DNA of 64,000 nucleotides from JANNBN01 sp963763885 (lineage in GTDB: Bacteria; Actinomycetota; Acidimicrobiia; Acidimicrobiales; JANYDT01). The stretch lies in contig CAVXQD010000003.1 in NCBI GenBank assembly GCA_963763885.1, positions 744,001 through 808,000 of the forward strand. Direction: 5' to 3'. The translations under genes and the position numbers were made by a program. Below the pieces are notes generated by a model. That model did not search any database. It was given only the letters and a program-made list of their open reading frames with translations, and was not told the DNA's origin. Position 1 is the first letter of the stretch. The number at the start of each line of letters is the position of its first letter. Below are positions 33,031 through 41,373 of the stretch, piece by piece.

Positions 33031-33735
33031 TTAGTGGCCCATGGCGAGGCCGCCATCGACGGGAAGAACAGCTCCGGTTATGGAGCCGGCAAGCGGCGAT
33101 GCGAGAAACAGTACCGCTGCGGCGACTTCCTCGGGTGTCGCAAGTCGACCAATTGGTGTCTGGCCAACCATGCCGGAGCGTTGTTGATCGGTGAGTGCCG
33201 CAACCATGTCCGTGTCGACCCCGCCTGGAGCAACAACGTTGACGGTGATGTTTCGTGGTGCCAACTCACGCGCCATGGAACGCGCCATGCCGATAACACC
33301 GGCTTTGGAGGCGGCGTAGTTGGCTTGGCCAGGGACGCCCATGTAGGCGGCAACCGACGAGATGAACACGATTCGGCCCTTGCGAGCCTTCATCATTGGG
33401 CCCACAACGCGGCGTGCCGAGCGGAATGAACCGGTGAGGTTGGCATCGATAACCTGCGTGAACGCATCGTCGGTCATGCGCATCAGCAGACCGTCTTTGG
33501 TCATGCCAGCGTTGGCGACAAGTACCTCAATGGGGCCAAGGGCTGCCTCAACTTCACCAAATGCCCGGTCCACGTCTTCGGTGGAGGTGACATCACAGCG
33601 AACCGCGGTGAACGGACCTTCTGGTGGGTTGCTGCGATACGTGACGGCAACCCGATCGCCTGCCGCAGCAAACGCCGTAGCAACAGCGAGTCCGATGCCG
33701 CGGTTTGCTCCGGTGACAAGGACGACTCTGCTCAC
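33031..33735 (-). CDS. fabG: 3-oxoacyl-ACP reductase
   Basis: This 234-residue short-chain dehydrogenase reduces 3-oxoacyl-ACP with NADPH. It shows the cofactor motif TGANRGIG, NAGMTKDGLLMRM, the catalytic Ser/Tyr/Lys set (ISSVAAYMG, YAASKAG) and PGGVDTDM. The GTG start at 33735 is taken because the protein family begins at about SRVVLVTGANRG; the frame is open 48 codons further, but that part is made of the dispersed repeat and fabH sequence. No good ribosome site is visible, so fabG may rely on coupling with fabH. An extra fabG between fabH and acpP is not unusual in actinobacteria. Confidence 0.94.
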   Translation of the reverse strand: MSRVVLVTGANRGIGLAVATAFAAAGDRVAVTYRSNPPEGPFTAVRCDVTSTEDVDRAFGEVEAALGPIEVLVANAGMTKDGLLMRMTDDAFTQVIDANLTGSFRSARRVVGPMMKARKGRIVFISSVAAYMGVPGQANYAASKAGVIGMARSMARELAPRNITVNVVAPGGVDTDMVAALTDQQRSGMVGQTPIGRLATPEEVAAAVLFLASPLAGSITGAVLPVDGGLAMGH

Positions 33736-33756
33736 GCAGGAGTCCCGCTTGTACCT

Positions 33757-33817
33757 GATGGGTTGCTCCACCTCGGGTTCACTCCGATCCCTCCGCTCAC
33801 CGCTCGGCCGCGCCCGC
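33757..33817. repeat. single diverged copy of the 66-bp dispersed repeat
   Basis: About 60 bases match the unit at 6521-6586 (for example gatgggttgctccac and ctccgatccctccg) with a few substitutions and one missing base. It sits between fabG and fabH and covers the last codons and the stop of fabH. Confidence 0.9.
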
Positions 33818-34798
33818 CTGCGTAGCGTGCCATGCAGGTCCGTGGCCACCTTCACGGACAACGCCGCCCCAGCGGACAACGGAGCTTGCCCAGGTCATTC
33901 CTGCGCCGAAGCCGGACATCAGGACATGATCCCCGGGCTTGATGTTGCCAAGGTCCAGTTCATGGACCAACGCCAACGGGATGGATGCGGCCGACGTGTT
34001 GCCGGCGAACTCAACCGTGGTTGAGGTGCGGTCCATGGGCCAGTCCAGACGACGCATTGCTGCTTCGATGATGCGACGGTTTGCCTGGTGGGGAATGACC
34101 CAGTCCAGGTCTTCTTTGGTCATCTTGGCCTTCAGGAGTGCCTTGTTGGCAGAGTCAACAATTGCGTGAACGGCGCGCCGGAAGACCTCTTTGCCGTCCA
34201 TGCGCGTGATCTCGTCGTGATGCTCTGTGTACAGGGTATGTACTGCGGACCCGTCAACCCCGAGGTCGTAACCAAGCAGTTCGCCTTCGCCTTCGGTGGC
34301 TTCCACAACCACAGCGCCTGCCCCGTCGCCGAAGAGAATGGCAGTGCCGCGGTCGTTCTTGTCGATGATGCGGCTGAGCTGCTCGCTGCCGATGACCAGG
34401 ATGCGGTTCATGCCCATCTGCAACATGCCATGAGCGGCCACAAGTGAGTAGGTGAAACCGGAACAGGCAGCGTTGAGGTCGAATGCGCCACAGGTGAGCC
34501 CAAGCTCGTGCTGGGCGATGGCAGACGAACCAGGCAGCAAGTACTCGGGTGAGCACGTGGCGAAGATCATGAGGTCGATGTCGGTTGGACCGCAGCCGGC
34601 CATCTCCAACGCCTTGCGCGCTGCCTTGACACCGAGCATGGCGGTGGGTTCGTCGCCCCACCGGCGCTCTTTGATACCGGTGCGCTCCACGATCCACTCG
34701 TCGGTGGTCTCCATGCGCTCGGTGAGGTCTTTGTTGGTGACCACGCCTTCGGGCAGATACCCGCCCCATCCGGTGATAACTCCACCTCGGTTGCTCAT
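33797..34798 (-). CDS. fabH: beta-ketoacyl-ACP synthase III
   Basis: This 333-residue enzyme starts fatty acid synthesis by condensing acyl-CoA with malonyl-ACP. Catalytic Cys112 is in LNAACSGFTYSL, His in WVIPHQANRRIIEAA and Asn in FAGNTSAASIPLAL. The ATG has GGAGGA 8 bases upstream. The family normally ends soon after the GAGMTWASSVVRW stretch; here about 21 extra residues (VVREGGHGPAWHATQAGAAE...) follow, and the last few and the stop codon come from the dispersed repeat. It is probably still functional, as the fold is complete before the tail. Confidence 0.95.
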   Translation of the reverse strand: MSNRGGVITGWGGYLPEGVVTNKDLTERMETTDEWIVERTGIKERRWGDEPTAMLGVKAARKALEMAGCGPTDIDLMIFATCSPEYLLPGSSAIAQHELGLTCGAFDLNAACSGFTYSLVAAHGMLQMGMNRILVIGSEQLSRIIDKNDRGTAILFGDGAGAVVVEATEGEGELLGYDLGVDGSAVHTLYTEHHDEITRMDGKEVFRRAVHAIVDSANKALLKAKMTKEDLDWVIPHQANRRIIEAAMRRLDWPMDRTSTTVEFAGNTSAASIPLALVHELDLGNIKPGDHVLMSGFGAGMTWASSVVRWGGVVREGGHGPAWHATQAGAAER

Positions 34799-34909
34799 GT
34801 GGTCCTCCAAGTACGGGGCGCGCGATGACGCCGGTTTGTGCAAAGCGGTTTGTTCAACGTGATGCAAAGCGTGATGTTCAGAGTTGTGTCCGAAAGATCG
34901 GAAAACTGT
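34799..34909. other. spacer between fabD and fabH with imperfect repeats
   Basis: The 111-base gap holds imperfect repeats of gtgatgcaaagcg and ttgttca/atgttcag. No gene, terminator or clear promoter is seen. It is again a repeat at a gene border. Confidence 0.4.
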
Positions 34910-36085
34910 TCAGGAGACATCGAGCCACGCGATTGGTTGGCCGCTGGTGACTCGTTCTCCGGAGACGGCGAGCATGCCGCTGATGACGCCACCGAATGGT
35001 GACCGGACCTCAACGTCGCCGATGTGGCCCATCAGGCCGCCGACCGCCACGCCTGCCCCGTTTGAAGCCGCAGCAACCGGCTGGTAAATGCCAGCGGCAG
35101 GCGAAACAACCATCCGCACCGTCAGCGACAGGTGCTCGCCTTCTGCAACTCGACGTGGAACCGGAGCTGCCCCGTTGAGGACTTCCAGGAGACGGTCGAT
35201 GTCGTCGGGAGCCGCGATGGAAACCGCACGACAGTCCGGAACAATGCGTTTTGCCAGACCGGTAAGCACGCCGCCAGGACCAAGTTCAAGCAGCGTGGTG
35301 ATACCTGCGTCGACCATGGTGAGCACGGACTGACGCCAGCGGACAGGGCTCACCAACTGTGCGGTGAGCAGGCTGCCCCAGTCCGCAGGGTTGTCGTGCG
35401 GACGGGCGTCGATGTTGGCGATGACCGGAACTTCAGGGGCCTGCAGCGCAGCGGAGGCAATGATCTCGCGGAGCCGTTCCCTGGCAGGTGCCATGTAGGG
35501 CGTGTGGAACGCGCCACCTACCGGGAGTGGCATGGCCCGCTTGGCTCCAAGTTCTTTCGCCGCGATGCTGGCTCGTTCAAGCGCCCCGGCTTCACCTGCG
35601 ATGACAATCTGCCCTGGTGCGTTGTAGTTGGCAACCCAGACATCCCCGTCAGCGCGGCGACATGCTGCGTCTGCGTCGTCGTCGGAGATACCCAGCAACG
35701 CGGTCATCGAGCCAGGGCGTTCGTCAGCGGCGAACTGCATCGCCTCGCCGCGTTCGCTGACGATGCGAGCACCATCCTCGAAAGACAGCGCACCGGTTGC
35801 CGTGAGCGCTGTGTATTCGCCAAGGCTGTGCCCGGCTGCGAGGGTTGGGGTGAGGCCAACTCGCTCTACGGCGTCAAGCACGACCATCGACAAGATGTAC
35901 GTGGCGAGCTGTGTGTTGCGCGGTGCTCTCAACTCGTCGGCGTCGGCGTCGAGGAGCAATTTTGCGACGTCTCTACCGATGACGTCGGAGGCGTCGAGGA
36001 CCAGTTCCCACGAAGGGTGATCGGTCCACGGTGCGCCCATGTTCGGTTTTTGGCTTCCCTGACCGGGGAACGTGAAAGCGAGCAT
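34910..36085 (-). CDS. fabD: malonyl-CoA:ACP transacylase fused to a biotinyl/lipoyl-like domain
   Basis: This 391-residue protein has a complete FabD domain (about 1-300): FTFPGQGSQKPNMG at the start, catalytic Ser87 in AAGHSLGEYTAL, the Arg-containing region, His in VGGAFHTPYM and a closing ELGPGGVLTGLAKR. After a linker, a C-terminal domain (about 317-391) resembles a biotin-carboxyl-carrier barrel: VVSPAAGIYQPV, VAVGGLMGHIGDVEVRSPFG, GVISGMLAVSGERVTSGQPI. The EAMKM motif with the biotinylated Lys is missing, so it cannot carry biotin in the usual way. The ATG at 36085 starts the FabD fold. It leads fabD-fabH-fabG-acpP-fabF. Confidence 0.9.
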   Translation of the reverse strand: MLAFTFPGQGSQKPNMGAPWTDHPSWELVLDASDVIGRDVAKLLLDADADELRAPRNTQLATYILSMVVLDAVERVGLTPTLAAGHSLGEYTALTATGALSFEDGARIVSERGEAMQFAADERPGSMTALLGISDDDADAACRRADGDVWVANYNAPGQIVIAGEAGALERASIAAKELGAKRAMPLPVGGAFHTPYMAPARERLREIIASAALQAPEVPVIANIDARPHDNPADWGSLLTAQLVSPVRWRQSVLTMVDAGITTLLELGPGGVLTGLAKRIVPDCRAVSIAAPDDIDRLLEVLNGAAPVPRRVAEGEHLSLTVRMVVSPAAGIYQPVAAASNGAGVAVGGLMGHIGDVEVRSPFGGVISGMLAVSGERVTSGQPIAWLDVS

Positions 36086-36454
36086 CGGGGTTGTGTTGGC
36101 TCTTCCTGGGCAAGCTGCGTGGGGCGGGACGTGAGGGGCGTTGAAGCTCGTGGTCCTGAGCAACAACGCTGCAAAGCAACCGCTCTGCAAAACGCTGACT
36201 GCAACTCTGACCACACTCAAGCTCAATGGTTACCGAAAATTTCCGGTCCTGTGGGCAAGTTGTTCACGTGTACGCTACTTTCGCCGATCGGTCGCTGAGG
36301 TCCGTGTCGCAGGCGTCACGTTCTTCGTGCGGTCAGCGTTCACGTCTCGCAGCTAGCGTTTCCGACGCAGGTGCAGTTCCCAGCAGTACCAGGCAACAAC
36401 TGCAGTAAAAAGAGTTCCCAGCAGTAAGAGCAGGTCAACAGCAGTACTTCGTGC
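36086..36454. other. gene-free region between fabD and tRNA-Leu
   Basis: These 369 bases must hold the fab cluster promoter (minus) and the tRNA promoter (plus), but I could not pick convincing boxes. Short open frames here have no protein-like composition. The 3' half contains direct repeats. Confidence 0.5.
36375..36426. repeat. 14-bp direct repeat upstream of tRNA-Leu
   Basis: Two exact copies of agttcccagcagta (36375-36388 and 36413-36426), 38 bases apart, with several further cagcagta/gcagta fragments up to 36447. Confidence 0.85.
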
Positions 36455-36535
36455 GCCCGGGTGGCGAAATGGCAGACGCAGCGGACTCAAAATCCGCCGC
36501 CGCAAGGCGTGCCGGTTCAAGTCCGGCCCCGGGCA
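36455..36535 (+). tRNA. tRNA-Leu (CAA)
   Basis: An 81-base cloverleaf with a 7-bp acceptor stem (gcccggg / cccgggc), an anticodon stem gcgga / tccgc around the loop ctcaaaa (anticodon CAA, reading UUG), a long variable arm as in class II tRNAs and a T arm (gccgg ttcaagt ccggc). The CCA end is not encoded. Confidence 0.97.
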
Positions 36536-36552
36536 CGAAAAACTTTTGGTAG

Positions 36553-37266
36553 TTAGCCCCAGGTTCGGGGCTTGTCGTCAAAGTCGCCGTCCAGCAATCC
36601 CACAATGAAAGGGTTGGTGGCGCGTTCCCGGCCAATGGTGGTGGTGGGTCCGTGCCCTGGAAGCACCGCCATGTCATCGGACAACGGCAAAATTTTCTCG
36701 GCCATCGATTGCATCAGCATCTCGAACGATCCCCCGGGAATATCGGTGCGGCCAATTGAGCCGGCAAACAAATGGTCGCCGGACAACAGGATCGACGGTG
36801 CTCCGTCCATCTCCAGCGTGAGGCACACAGAACCCATGGTGTGGCCCGGCGTGTGGAGACAGCGGAACGTCATTCCCGAACCGCGCACCACCTGTCCGTC
36901 TTCCAGGTCTTCGATGATCTCGGGTGCGCGTGTATCGATCGCCGCGTCCAGCATCTTTCCGAACGAACCAGAGGTTCCTCGGGGATCAAGCAACATGTGG
37001 CGGTCGTGGCTGTTGATGTGCACAGGGACCGGATGTGGTTGTGCTCGCACAACTTCGCTGACGCCGCCCACATGGTCGATGTGACCGTGCGTCGACAACA
37101 GCGCCACAAGTTTCAGACCGTGCTGGTTGATGCGGTCGATCAGCACACCTGGCTCGGGAGGCGCATCGATGAGCACGCATTCGCCCCCTGGCCCGTTGGG
37201 TGCAATCAAGTACGCGTTGGTCTGGGCAATCCACAGCGGGAGTACTTCAATCAATGGGCCGCTCAT
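36553..37266 (-). CDS. MBL-fold metallohydrolase (glyoxalase II-like)
   Basis: This 237-residue protein has the metallo-beta-lactamase metal motif STHGHIDHVGG, then the later ligands His (LHTPGHTMGSVCL) and Asp (LLSGDHLFAGSIGRTD) and the final His in VLPGHGPTTTIG. The order and the GSIGRTD stretch fit the glyoxalase II/YcbL-like subgroup of thiolester hydrolases. The substrate is not known. Its ATG overlaps the malQ stop (ATGA), so it is translated with malQ, although no functional link is obvious. Confidence 0.9.
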   Translation of the reverse strand: MSGPLIEVLPLWIAQTNAYLIAPNGPGGECVLIDAPPEPGVLIDRINQHGLKLVALLSTHGHIDHVGGVSEVVRAQPHPVPVHINSHDRHMLLDPRGTSGSFGKMLDAAIDTRAPEIIEDLEDGQVVRGSGMTFRCLHTPGHTMGSVCLTLEMDGAPSILLSGDHLFAGSIGRTDIPGGSFEMLMQSMAEKILPLSDDMAVLPGHGPTTTIGRERATNPFIVGLLDGDFDDKPRTWG

Positions 37267-39344
37267 GGCTGTCCTAACTTTCCTACGTTTCCTGTGTTTC
37301 TTGCGTTTCCTGTGTTTCGGCCGCCCAGAATTCGTGCGACGGTGTACGCGCCAGGGTGTTCCAGGATGACCTCGAGCGGTGCAGGAAGTGCAATCTGCCA
37401 GTTGGGTCGCTCGTCGGTGGTGCCAGGAAGATTGGGCCGTTCTTCCACGTAGATCGCGTCGTCCAGGGTCGCGGCAACAATGCGAGACGGACTGGTTGCC
37501 AAGTCGTTCAACAGGCCCTCGAAGAACGCGGGAACCTCGTTCATGCGAGTGTTGCTCAGCGTCTCTCGCGCACCGCGCAACCTACGCTCTATGGCGGCTT
37601 GGCTCAATCCGGTCTGTAATGCGGTTATGCCGAGCGATCCGGTGGGAACAGCTTCCGTCACCAACGAGCGGTCCGTTGCCTCCAGCGGGGCAAGCAGATC
37701 TTCCACCGCTGGGAGCGCGGAAACCGTCTGGCTGCGCTCAGCCAAGGCGCTGCGCATCTCGGCAAACCCTTCGTCGTTCGGCACCACCTCGGCAAGCAAC
37801 CCATCGATGAGATCGGACCCGGTCCACACGCCTGCAACGGTGGGGAGGTCATGTGTGGTGATGGCCACCATTGAATCGGCAGGGAGTTCGTTGGTTGAAC
37901 CTTCCTCAAACTGCACCAGCTTGTAGGAAAGGATTTTGCGCGATGTCAACTCTTCGCGTACATACGGCTCGGTGGTGCCTAGGTCTTCGCCCACAACCGG
38001 CACGCCGGCACGCAAGCTTTCCAGCGCGACGATCGCCGTGAGGTCACGGTAAGGCATGTACACATAGCAACCCTCTTTGGGTGAAGTGTCTTCAGGAATC
38101 CACCACAGCCGAAACAGCCCCATCACGTGGTCCATGCGCAACGACCCAGAGCCGGTCATTGCTGCGCGGACGGTGCGAATGAACGGCTCGTATCCCTCAT
38201 CGCGTAGACGCCACGGGTTGAACGGTGGAAGTCCCCAGTTCTGGCCCTGGGTGTTGAACGTGTCGGGTGGCGCGCCCACGCTCACCGAGCGACAGAACGC
38301 GTTGGGCCAGACCCATGCGTCGGCACCGGCGCGGTCTACACCAATTGCAAGGTCGGTCATCACCGGGAGAGCGTCGTTGGCTGCGCTGAGCTGCCCTTCC
38401 ACCAGCCATTGCACCCACGCGTGGAACGACACTCGGTCTGCCAGCTCAGCTGCTGCAGCAGCAACGCCGTAAGCGTGTGCGTCGGCAACCTCTGCCGGCC
38501 ACTCCCGGGTATCGCCGCCGTGGCGTTCCACCAGAGCGCTGTACAACGAGAAGTGTTCAACAGACGAGCCTGCCGCTTCGCGCCAACGGTCGAACTGCTG
38601 TCGGACGTCAGATTGGGACTGGTTCCAATGTGTCCAGAGACGCTCGAGTGCCGCCATCTTCAGCGCGCGTACGGTGTTGCGATCAATCCGCCGGTTGTCC
38701 AGCAACGCCCGCCCCTGCTCGCCCAGTTGCGCCAACTCCGCGGCAACCGCACTCCAACCGGGAACGTCCTCGATGTGAAGAAACAGCGGGTTTCGCCACA
38801 CTCTGCTGGTTGGGAAGTAGGGGCTTGGCTGCTGACCTTCAGTTGGCGTTGCAGCGTGCAACGGGTTGATGAGTGTGTAGGTGGCACCCTTTGCGGCGCT
38901 CCATGTGTTCAGCGTTTTGAGGTCGTTGAAATCGCCGATGCCCCAACTCTTGTAGGACCGCATTGCGTAGAGCTGCACCGCCCAACCCCAGCCGCAGAAC
39001 TCGTCGGGTAACACACACGTATCGGGTGCAGAAATGAACGAGCGACGTGACTGGCCGTCGATGTCGATGGAGTGGTAGCCGAGGGCGAAGTTCGCTGGTT
39101 TCGTCCAACCGGGTACAACCTCAAGCTGTCCGCCGCCCTCGAAGTGGATGGTCGCCGGCGAATGGATGGTCCAGGAGTCACTCGCGCTCACAACGATGGC
39201 GCCGCTGTCGGCGGGCGGCTGATCTTGGTCCTCCGGTGCGCCGATCGCTTGGCGAATACGCGTGCGGATTGCCGGGTCGGCGAGGTGGTCTGTTCCGTCG
39301 GTGTCGGTGTAGCCGTAGCTCACGCCCCAGGTATCGGCTTTCAT
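37263..39344 (-). CDS. malQ: 4-alpha-glucanotransferase
   Basis: This 693-residue GH77 enzyme (amylomaltase) transfers glucan segments between maltodextrins in glycogen or maltose metabolism. It has an N-terminal beta domain typical of long bacterial MalQ (about 1-130) and the GH77 barrel with MRSYKSWGIGDFNDLKTL, SPYFPTSRVWRNPLFL, GSLRMDHVMGLFRLWWIP (nucleophile Asp in RMDH), GVPVVGEDLGTTEPYVR (acid/base Glu) and AITTHDLPTVAG. The last 20 residues are an Asn/Thr/Gly repeat (NTGNARNTGNVGKLG) outside the fold. A TACGTT lies 6 bases before the ATG. Confidence 0.95.
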   Translation of the reverse strand: MKADTWGVSYGYTDTDGTDHLADPAIRTRIRQAIGAPEDQDQPPADSGAIVVSASDSWTIHSPATIHFEGGGQLEVVPGWTKPANFALGYHSIDIDGQSRRSFISAPDTCVLPDEFCGWGWAVQLYAMRSYKSWGIGDFNDLKTLNTWSAAKGATYTLINPLHAATPTEGQQPSPYFPTSRVWRNPLFLHIEDVPGWSAVAAELAQLGEQGRALLDNRRIDRNTVRALKMAALERLWTHWNQSQSDVRQQFDRWREAAGSSVEHFSLYSALVERHGGDTREWPAEVADAHAYGVAAAAAELADRVSFHAWVQWLVEGQLSAANDALPVMTDLAIGVDRAGADAWVWPNAFCRSVSVGAPPDTFNTQGQNWGLPPFNPWRLRDEGYEPFIRTVRAAMTGSGSLRMDHVMGLFRLWWIPEDTSPKEGCYVYMPYRDLTAIVALESLRAGVPVVGEDLGTTEPYVREELTSRKILSYKLVQFEEGSTNELPADSMVAITTHDLPTVAGVWTGSDLIDGLLAEVVPNDEGFAEMRSALAERSQTVSALPAVEDLLAPLEATDRSLVTEAVPTGSLGITALQTGLSQAAIERRLRGARETLSNTRMNEVPAFFEGLLNDLATSPSRIVAATLDDAIYVEERPNLPGTTDERPNWQIALPAPLEVILEHPGAYTVARILGGRNTGNARNTGNVGKLGQP
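37286..37318 (-). repeat. 15-bp direct repeat encoding the malQ C-terminal tail
   Basis: Two exact copies of cgtttcctgtgtttc (37286-37300 and 37304-37318), with a further diverged copy to the left. On the coding strand they give the NTGN repeats, ending about 20 bases from the stop/start overlap with the MBL gene. Confidence 0.85.
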
Positions 39345-39350
39345 CGGATC

Positions 39351-39356
39351 AACGTA
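39351..39356 (-). promoter_or_regulatory. -10-like hexamer 6 bases before malQ
   Basis: Read on the minus strand: TACGTT, 6 bases, ATG. No ribosome site is visible. Confidence 0.45.
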
Positions 39357-39404
39357 CCCGCGAGCGTCCGCATTCTGTGTGAACTCTGATGCAAAGCTTC
39401 GTGA

Positions 39405-40280
39405 ATGTCTTCACGCGGTTCAATCGTGCTCACCACTCGTTCGGCGGGGGTGACGGTTGAACCAGCGTTCGGGGGGCGGTTGTCATCGTGCCTCGTGGAT
39501 GGGATTGAGCTGCTCTGGCAGCCCGATGGCGAGATGCCAGGGTCCAGTCATCCGTTTGGTTGGGGTTCGTTTGTGATGGCCCCGTATGCGGGGCGCATCC
39601 GGTTCGGTCAGCTGAACTTCGGTGGAACTGTTCACCCGCTCGCGGTCACCATGCCACCGCACGCGATCCACGGCACGGTGTACGACGCAGTTTGGCGGGT
39701 GGATGCTGTTTCATCCGTCAACGCGGACGGACGTTCCAGCGCGTGGTGTGATCTCTCCTGCGATCTTGGCCCCGGTTGGCCGTTTCGTGGCACGGTGCAC
39801 CAGCGAATCGAGCTCGTTGAGGCTGCGTCCGCTGGAACCGGCAGCATCGTCCAACACGTCCGTGTGGACGCAATTGACACCATGCCCGTCACCCTCGGTT
39901 GGCATCCTTGGTTTCCCCGAGTCCTTCAGGGGGCTTCTGGTCCCCTGGAGTGGTCCTTTGACCGAACCGGTGTGCAGATGTTCCGCCGCGATCAGGATGG
40001 GATCACGGTCGCAGAAATGGTCGACATTCCTCCGGCGCCGTGGGACGACTGCTTTGCAGGGGTCGGAACCGTGACGGTGCGGTGGCCCGGTCTGATCCAG
40101 CTCACCGTGGAGCACGATTGTCCGGTGGTGGTTCTGTTTGACGGGCTCGACCACGCAGTGTGCGTTGAGCCGCAAACGGGGCCACCGGACGCAACGGCCG
40201 TGTGGGGTGAGCGGGCCACCATCAAGGCCGGAAGTTCGCGGCAGGCGCAACAAACATGGACGTGGACCACGTTGCGATGA
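39405..40280 (+). CDS. aldose 1-epimerase family protein
   Basis: This 291-residue beta-sandwich protein fits the galactose-mutarotase superfamily: GWGSFVMAPYAGRIRFGQLN near the N-terminus, His in MPPHAIHGTVYDAVW, the second active-site His in TLGWHPWFPRVL, a Cys/Asp-containing WDDCFAGVG and the C-terminal CVEPQTGPPDA that carries the general-base Glu. It interconverts sugar anomers, possibly supplying the sugar enzymes nearby. It starts 60 bases from the malQ start and is divergent from it. The ATG used has no strong ribosome site. Confidence 0.88.
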   Translation: MSSRGSIVLTTRSAGVTVEPAFGGRLSSCLVDGIELLWQPDGEMPGSSHPFGWGSFVMAPYAGRIRFGQLNFGGTVHPLAVTMPPHAIHGTVYDAVWRVDAVSSVNADGRSSAWCDLSCDLGPGWPFRGTVHQRIELVEAASAGTGSIVQHVRVDAIDTMPVTLGWHPWFPRVLQGASGPLEWSFDRTGVQMFRRDQDGITVAEMVDIPPAPWDDCFAGVGTVTVRWPGLIQLTVEHDCPVVVLFDGLDHAVCVEPQTGPPDATAVWGERATIKAGSSRQAQQTWTWTTLR

Positions 40281-40313
40281 CCTCGTCACCTGGTTTTCAT
40301 TCGAAATTATGGA

Positions 40314-40327
40314 TGCATGATCATGCA
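40314..40327. promoter_or_regulatory. ArgR operator (ARG box) upstream of argC
   Basis: The perfect 14-bp palindrome tgcatgatcatgca, in the context atgcatgatcatgcac, matches the ATGCAT-spacer-ATGCAT form of actinobacterial ARG boxes. It lies 8 bases upstream of a TATAGT -10 box, so bound ArgR would cover the -35 region. Confidence 0.7.
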
Positions 40328-40335
40328 CTGGACTG

Positions 40336-40341
40336 TATAGT
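40336..40341 (+). promoter_or_regulatory. -10 box of the arg operon, 6 bases before argC
   Basis: TATAGT, 6 bases, GTG. Transcription would start at or next to the start codon, giving a leaderless mRNA. Confidence 0.6.
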
Positions 40342-40347
40342 GACTCG

Positions 40348-41373
40348 GTGAGCGTTTCTGTTGGCATCATTGGAGCTTCCGGATATGGGGGCGCCGAATT
40401 CATGCGTCTGATGGCCGGGCACCCGGAATTGTCCTTGTCATGGGCAACCGGAGACTCACAAGCCGGGACGCCCGTTTCTGAGCTGTACCCGTCATTCGTG
40501 GATGCATATCCAGACGTGTCGTACCGAACGTACGACCCTGCCGACGCTGATGACGTCGATGTGGTTGTGTTGGCCTTGCCGCACGGCAAATCCCAGGAGC
40601 TGGTTCCTGATCTGCTCGGCCGCACCCGTCACGTGGTGGACCTTGCTGCAGACTTCCGGTTGAAAGATGCGTCGCTGTACCCAACTTGGTACGGAGAAGC
40701 TCATATGTGCCCAGATCTTCTGGCGAAAGCGGTTTACGGCATGCCCGAAATTGGCCACCGCGGGTTGCTGCAAACCGGTCCGGCCCTCATTGCTGTGCCG
40801 GGCTGTTACCCAACGGCGGCGTCGCTTGTGTTGCGTCCGTTGGTCCAGCACGGTGTGATTGAACCAACCGGTGTCATCGTCGATGCTGCATGCGGGGTGT
40901 CGGGCGCTGGACGCACGCTCAAGCACGGCAACTTGTACGGCACTGTTGCCGAGAATTACGAGGCCTATGGGTTGCTCACTCACCGGCACACGCCAGAGAT
41001 GGAGCAGAACACCGGAGCCCAAGTCCTTTTCACGCCTCACCTGCTCCCCATGACGAGAGGCATCTTGGCCACGTGTTACGCCAAGCCAGTTGGCAAGACC
41101 TCCACCAAACAGTTGTTGGCGTTGTTGCGTGGCGTCTACGTCAACGAGCCGTTCGTCCACGTCATTGACGGTTCTCCATCAACTAAGTCCACATACGGAA
41201 CCAACCTGTGCATCATCAGCGCTCGCTTCGACGAGCGCACAGGAACGGTCGTCCTGCTGAGCGCCATCGACAACCTCGTCAAAGGAACCGCCGGCGCTGC
41301 CATCCAATCGCTCAACCTTGCGCTCGGTCTTCCCGAAGCAATGGGCCTTCCAACCGTGGCGGTATACCCATGA
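40348..41373 (+). CDS. argC: N-acetyl-gamma-glutamyl-phosphate reductase
   Basis: This 341-residue NADPH enzyme makes N-acetylglutamate semialdehyde in arginine synthesis. It has the Rossmann start VGIIGASGYGGAEFMRLM, the active-site Cys in IAVPGCYPTAASL, the GVSGAGR stretch and His in FTPHLLPMTRGI. The GTG start is the first codon after a -10 box, and an ARG box lies just upstream. It is the first gene of argC-argB-argD-argF-argR and overlaps argB by four bases (ATGA), so argJ, often second in actinobacterial arg operons, is absent here. Confidence 0.97.
   Translation: MSVSVGIIGASGYGGAEFMRLMAGHPELSLSWATGDSQAGTPVSELYPSFVDAYPDVSYRTYDPADADDVDVVVLALPHGKSQELVPDLLGRTRHVVDLAADFRLKDASLYPTWYGEAHMCPDLLAKAVYGMPEIGHRGLLQTGPALIAVPGCYPTAASLVLRPLVQHGVIEPTGVIVDAACGVSGAGRTLKHGNLYGTVAENYEAYGLLTHRHTPEMEQNTGAQVLFTPHLLPMTRGILATCYAKPVGKTSTKQLLALLRGVYVNEPFVHVIDGSPSTKSTYGTNLCIISARFDERTGTVVLLSAIDNLVKGTAGAAIQSLNLALGLPEAMGLPTVAVYP

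Noticed and set aside
33736..33879. N-terminal extension of FabG (48 extra codons)
   Set aside because: The extension is made of the dispersed repeat and the antisense end of fabH; the family N-terminus begins at the GTG at 33735.
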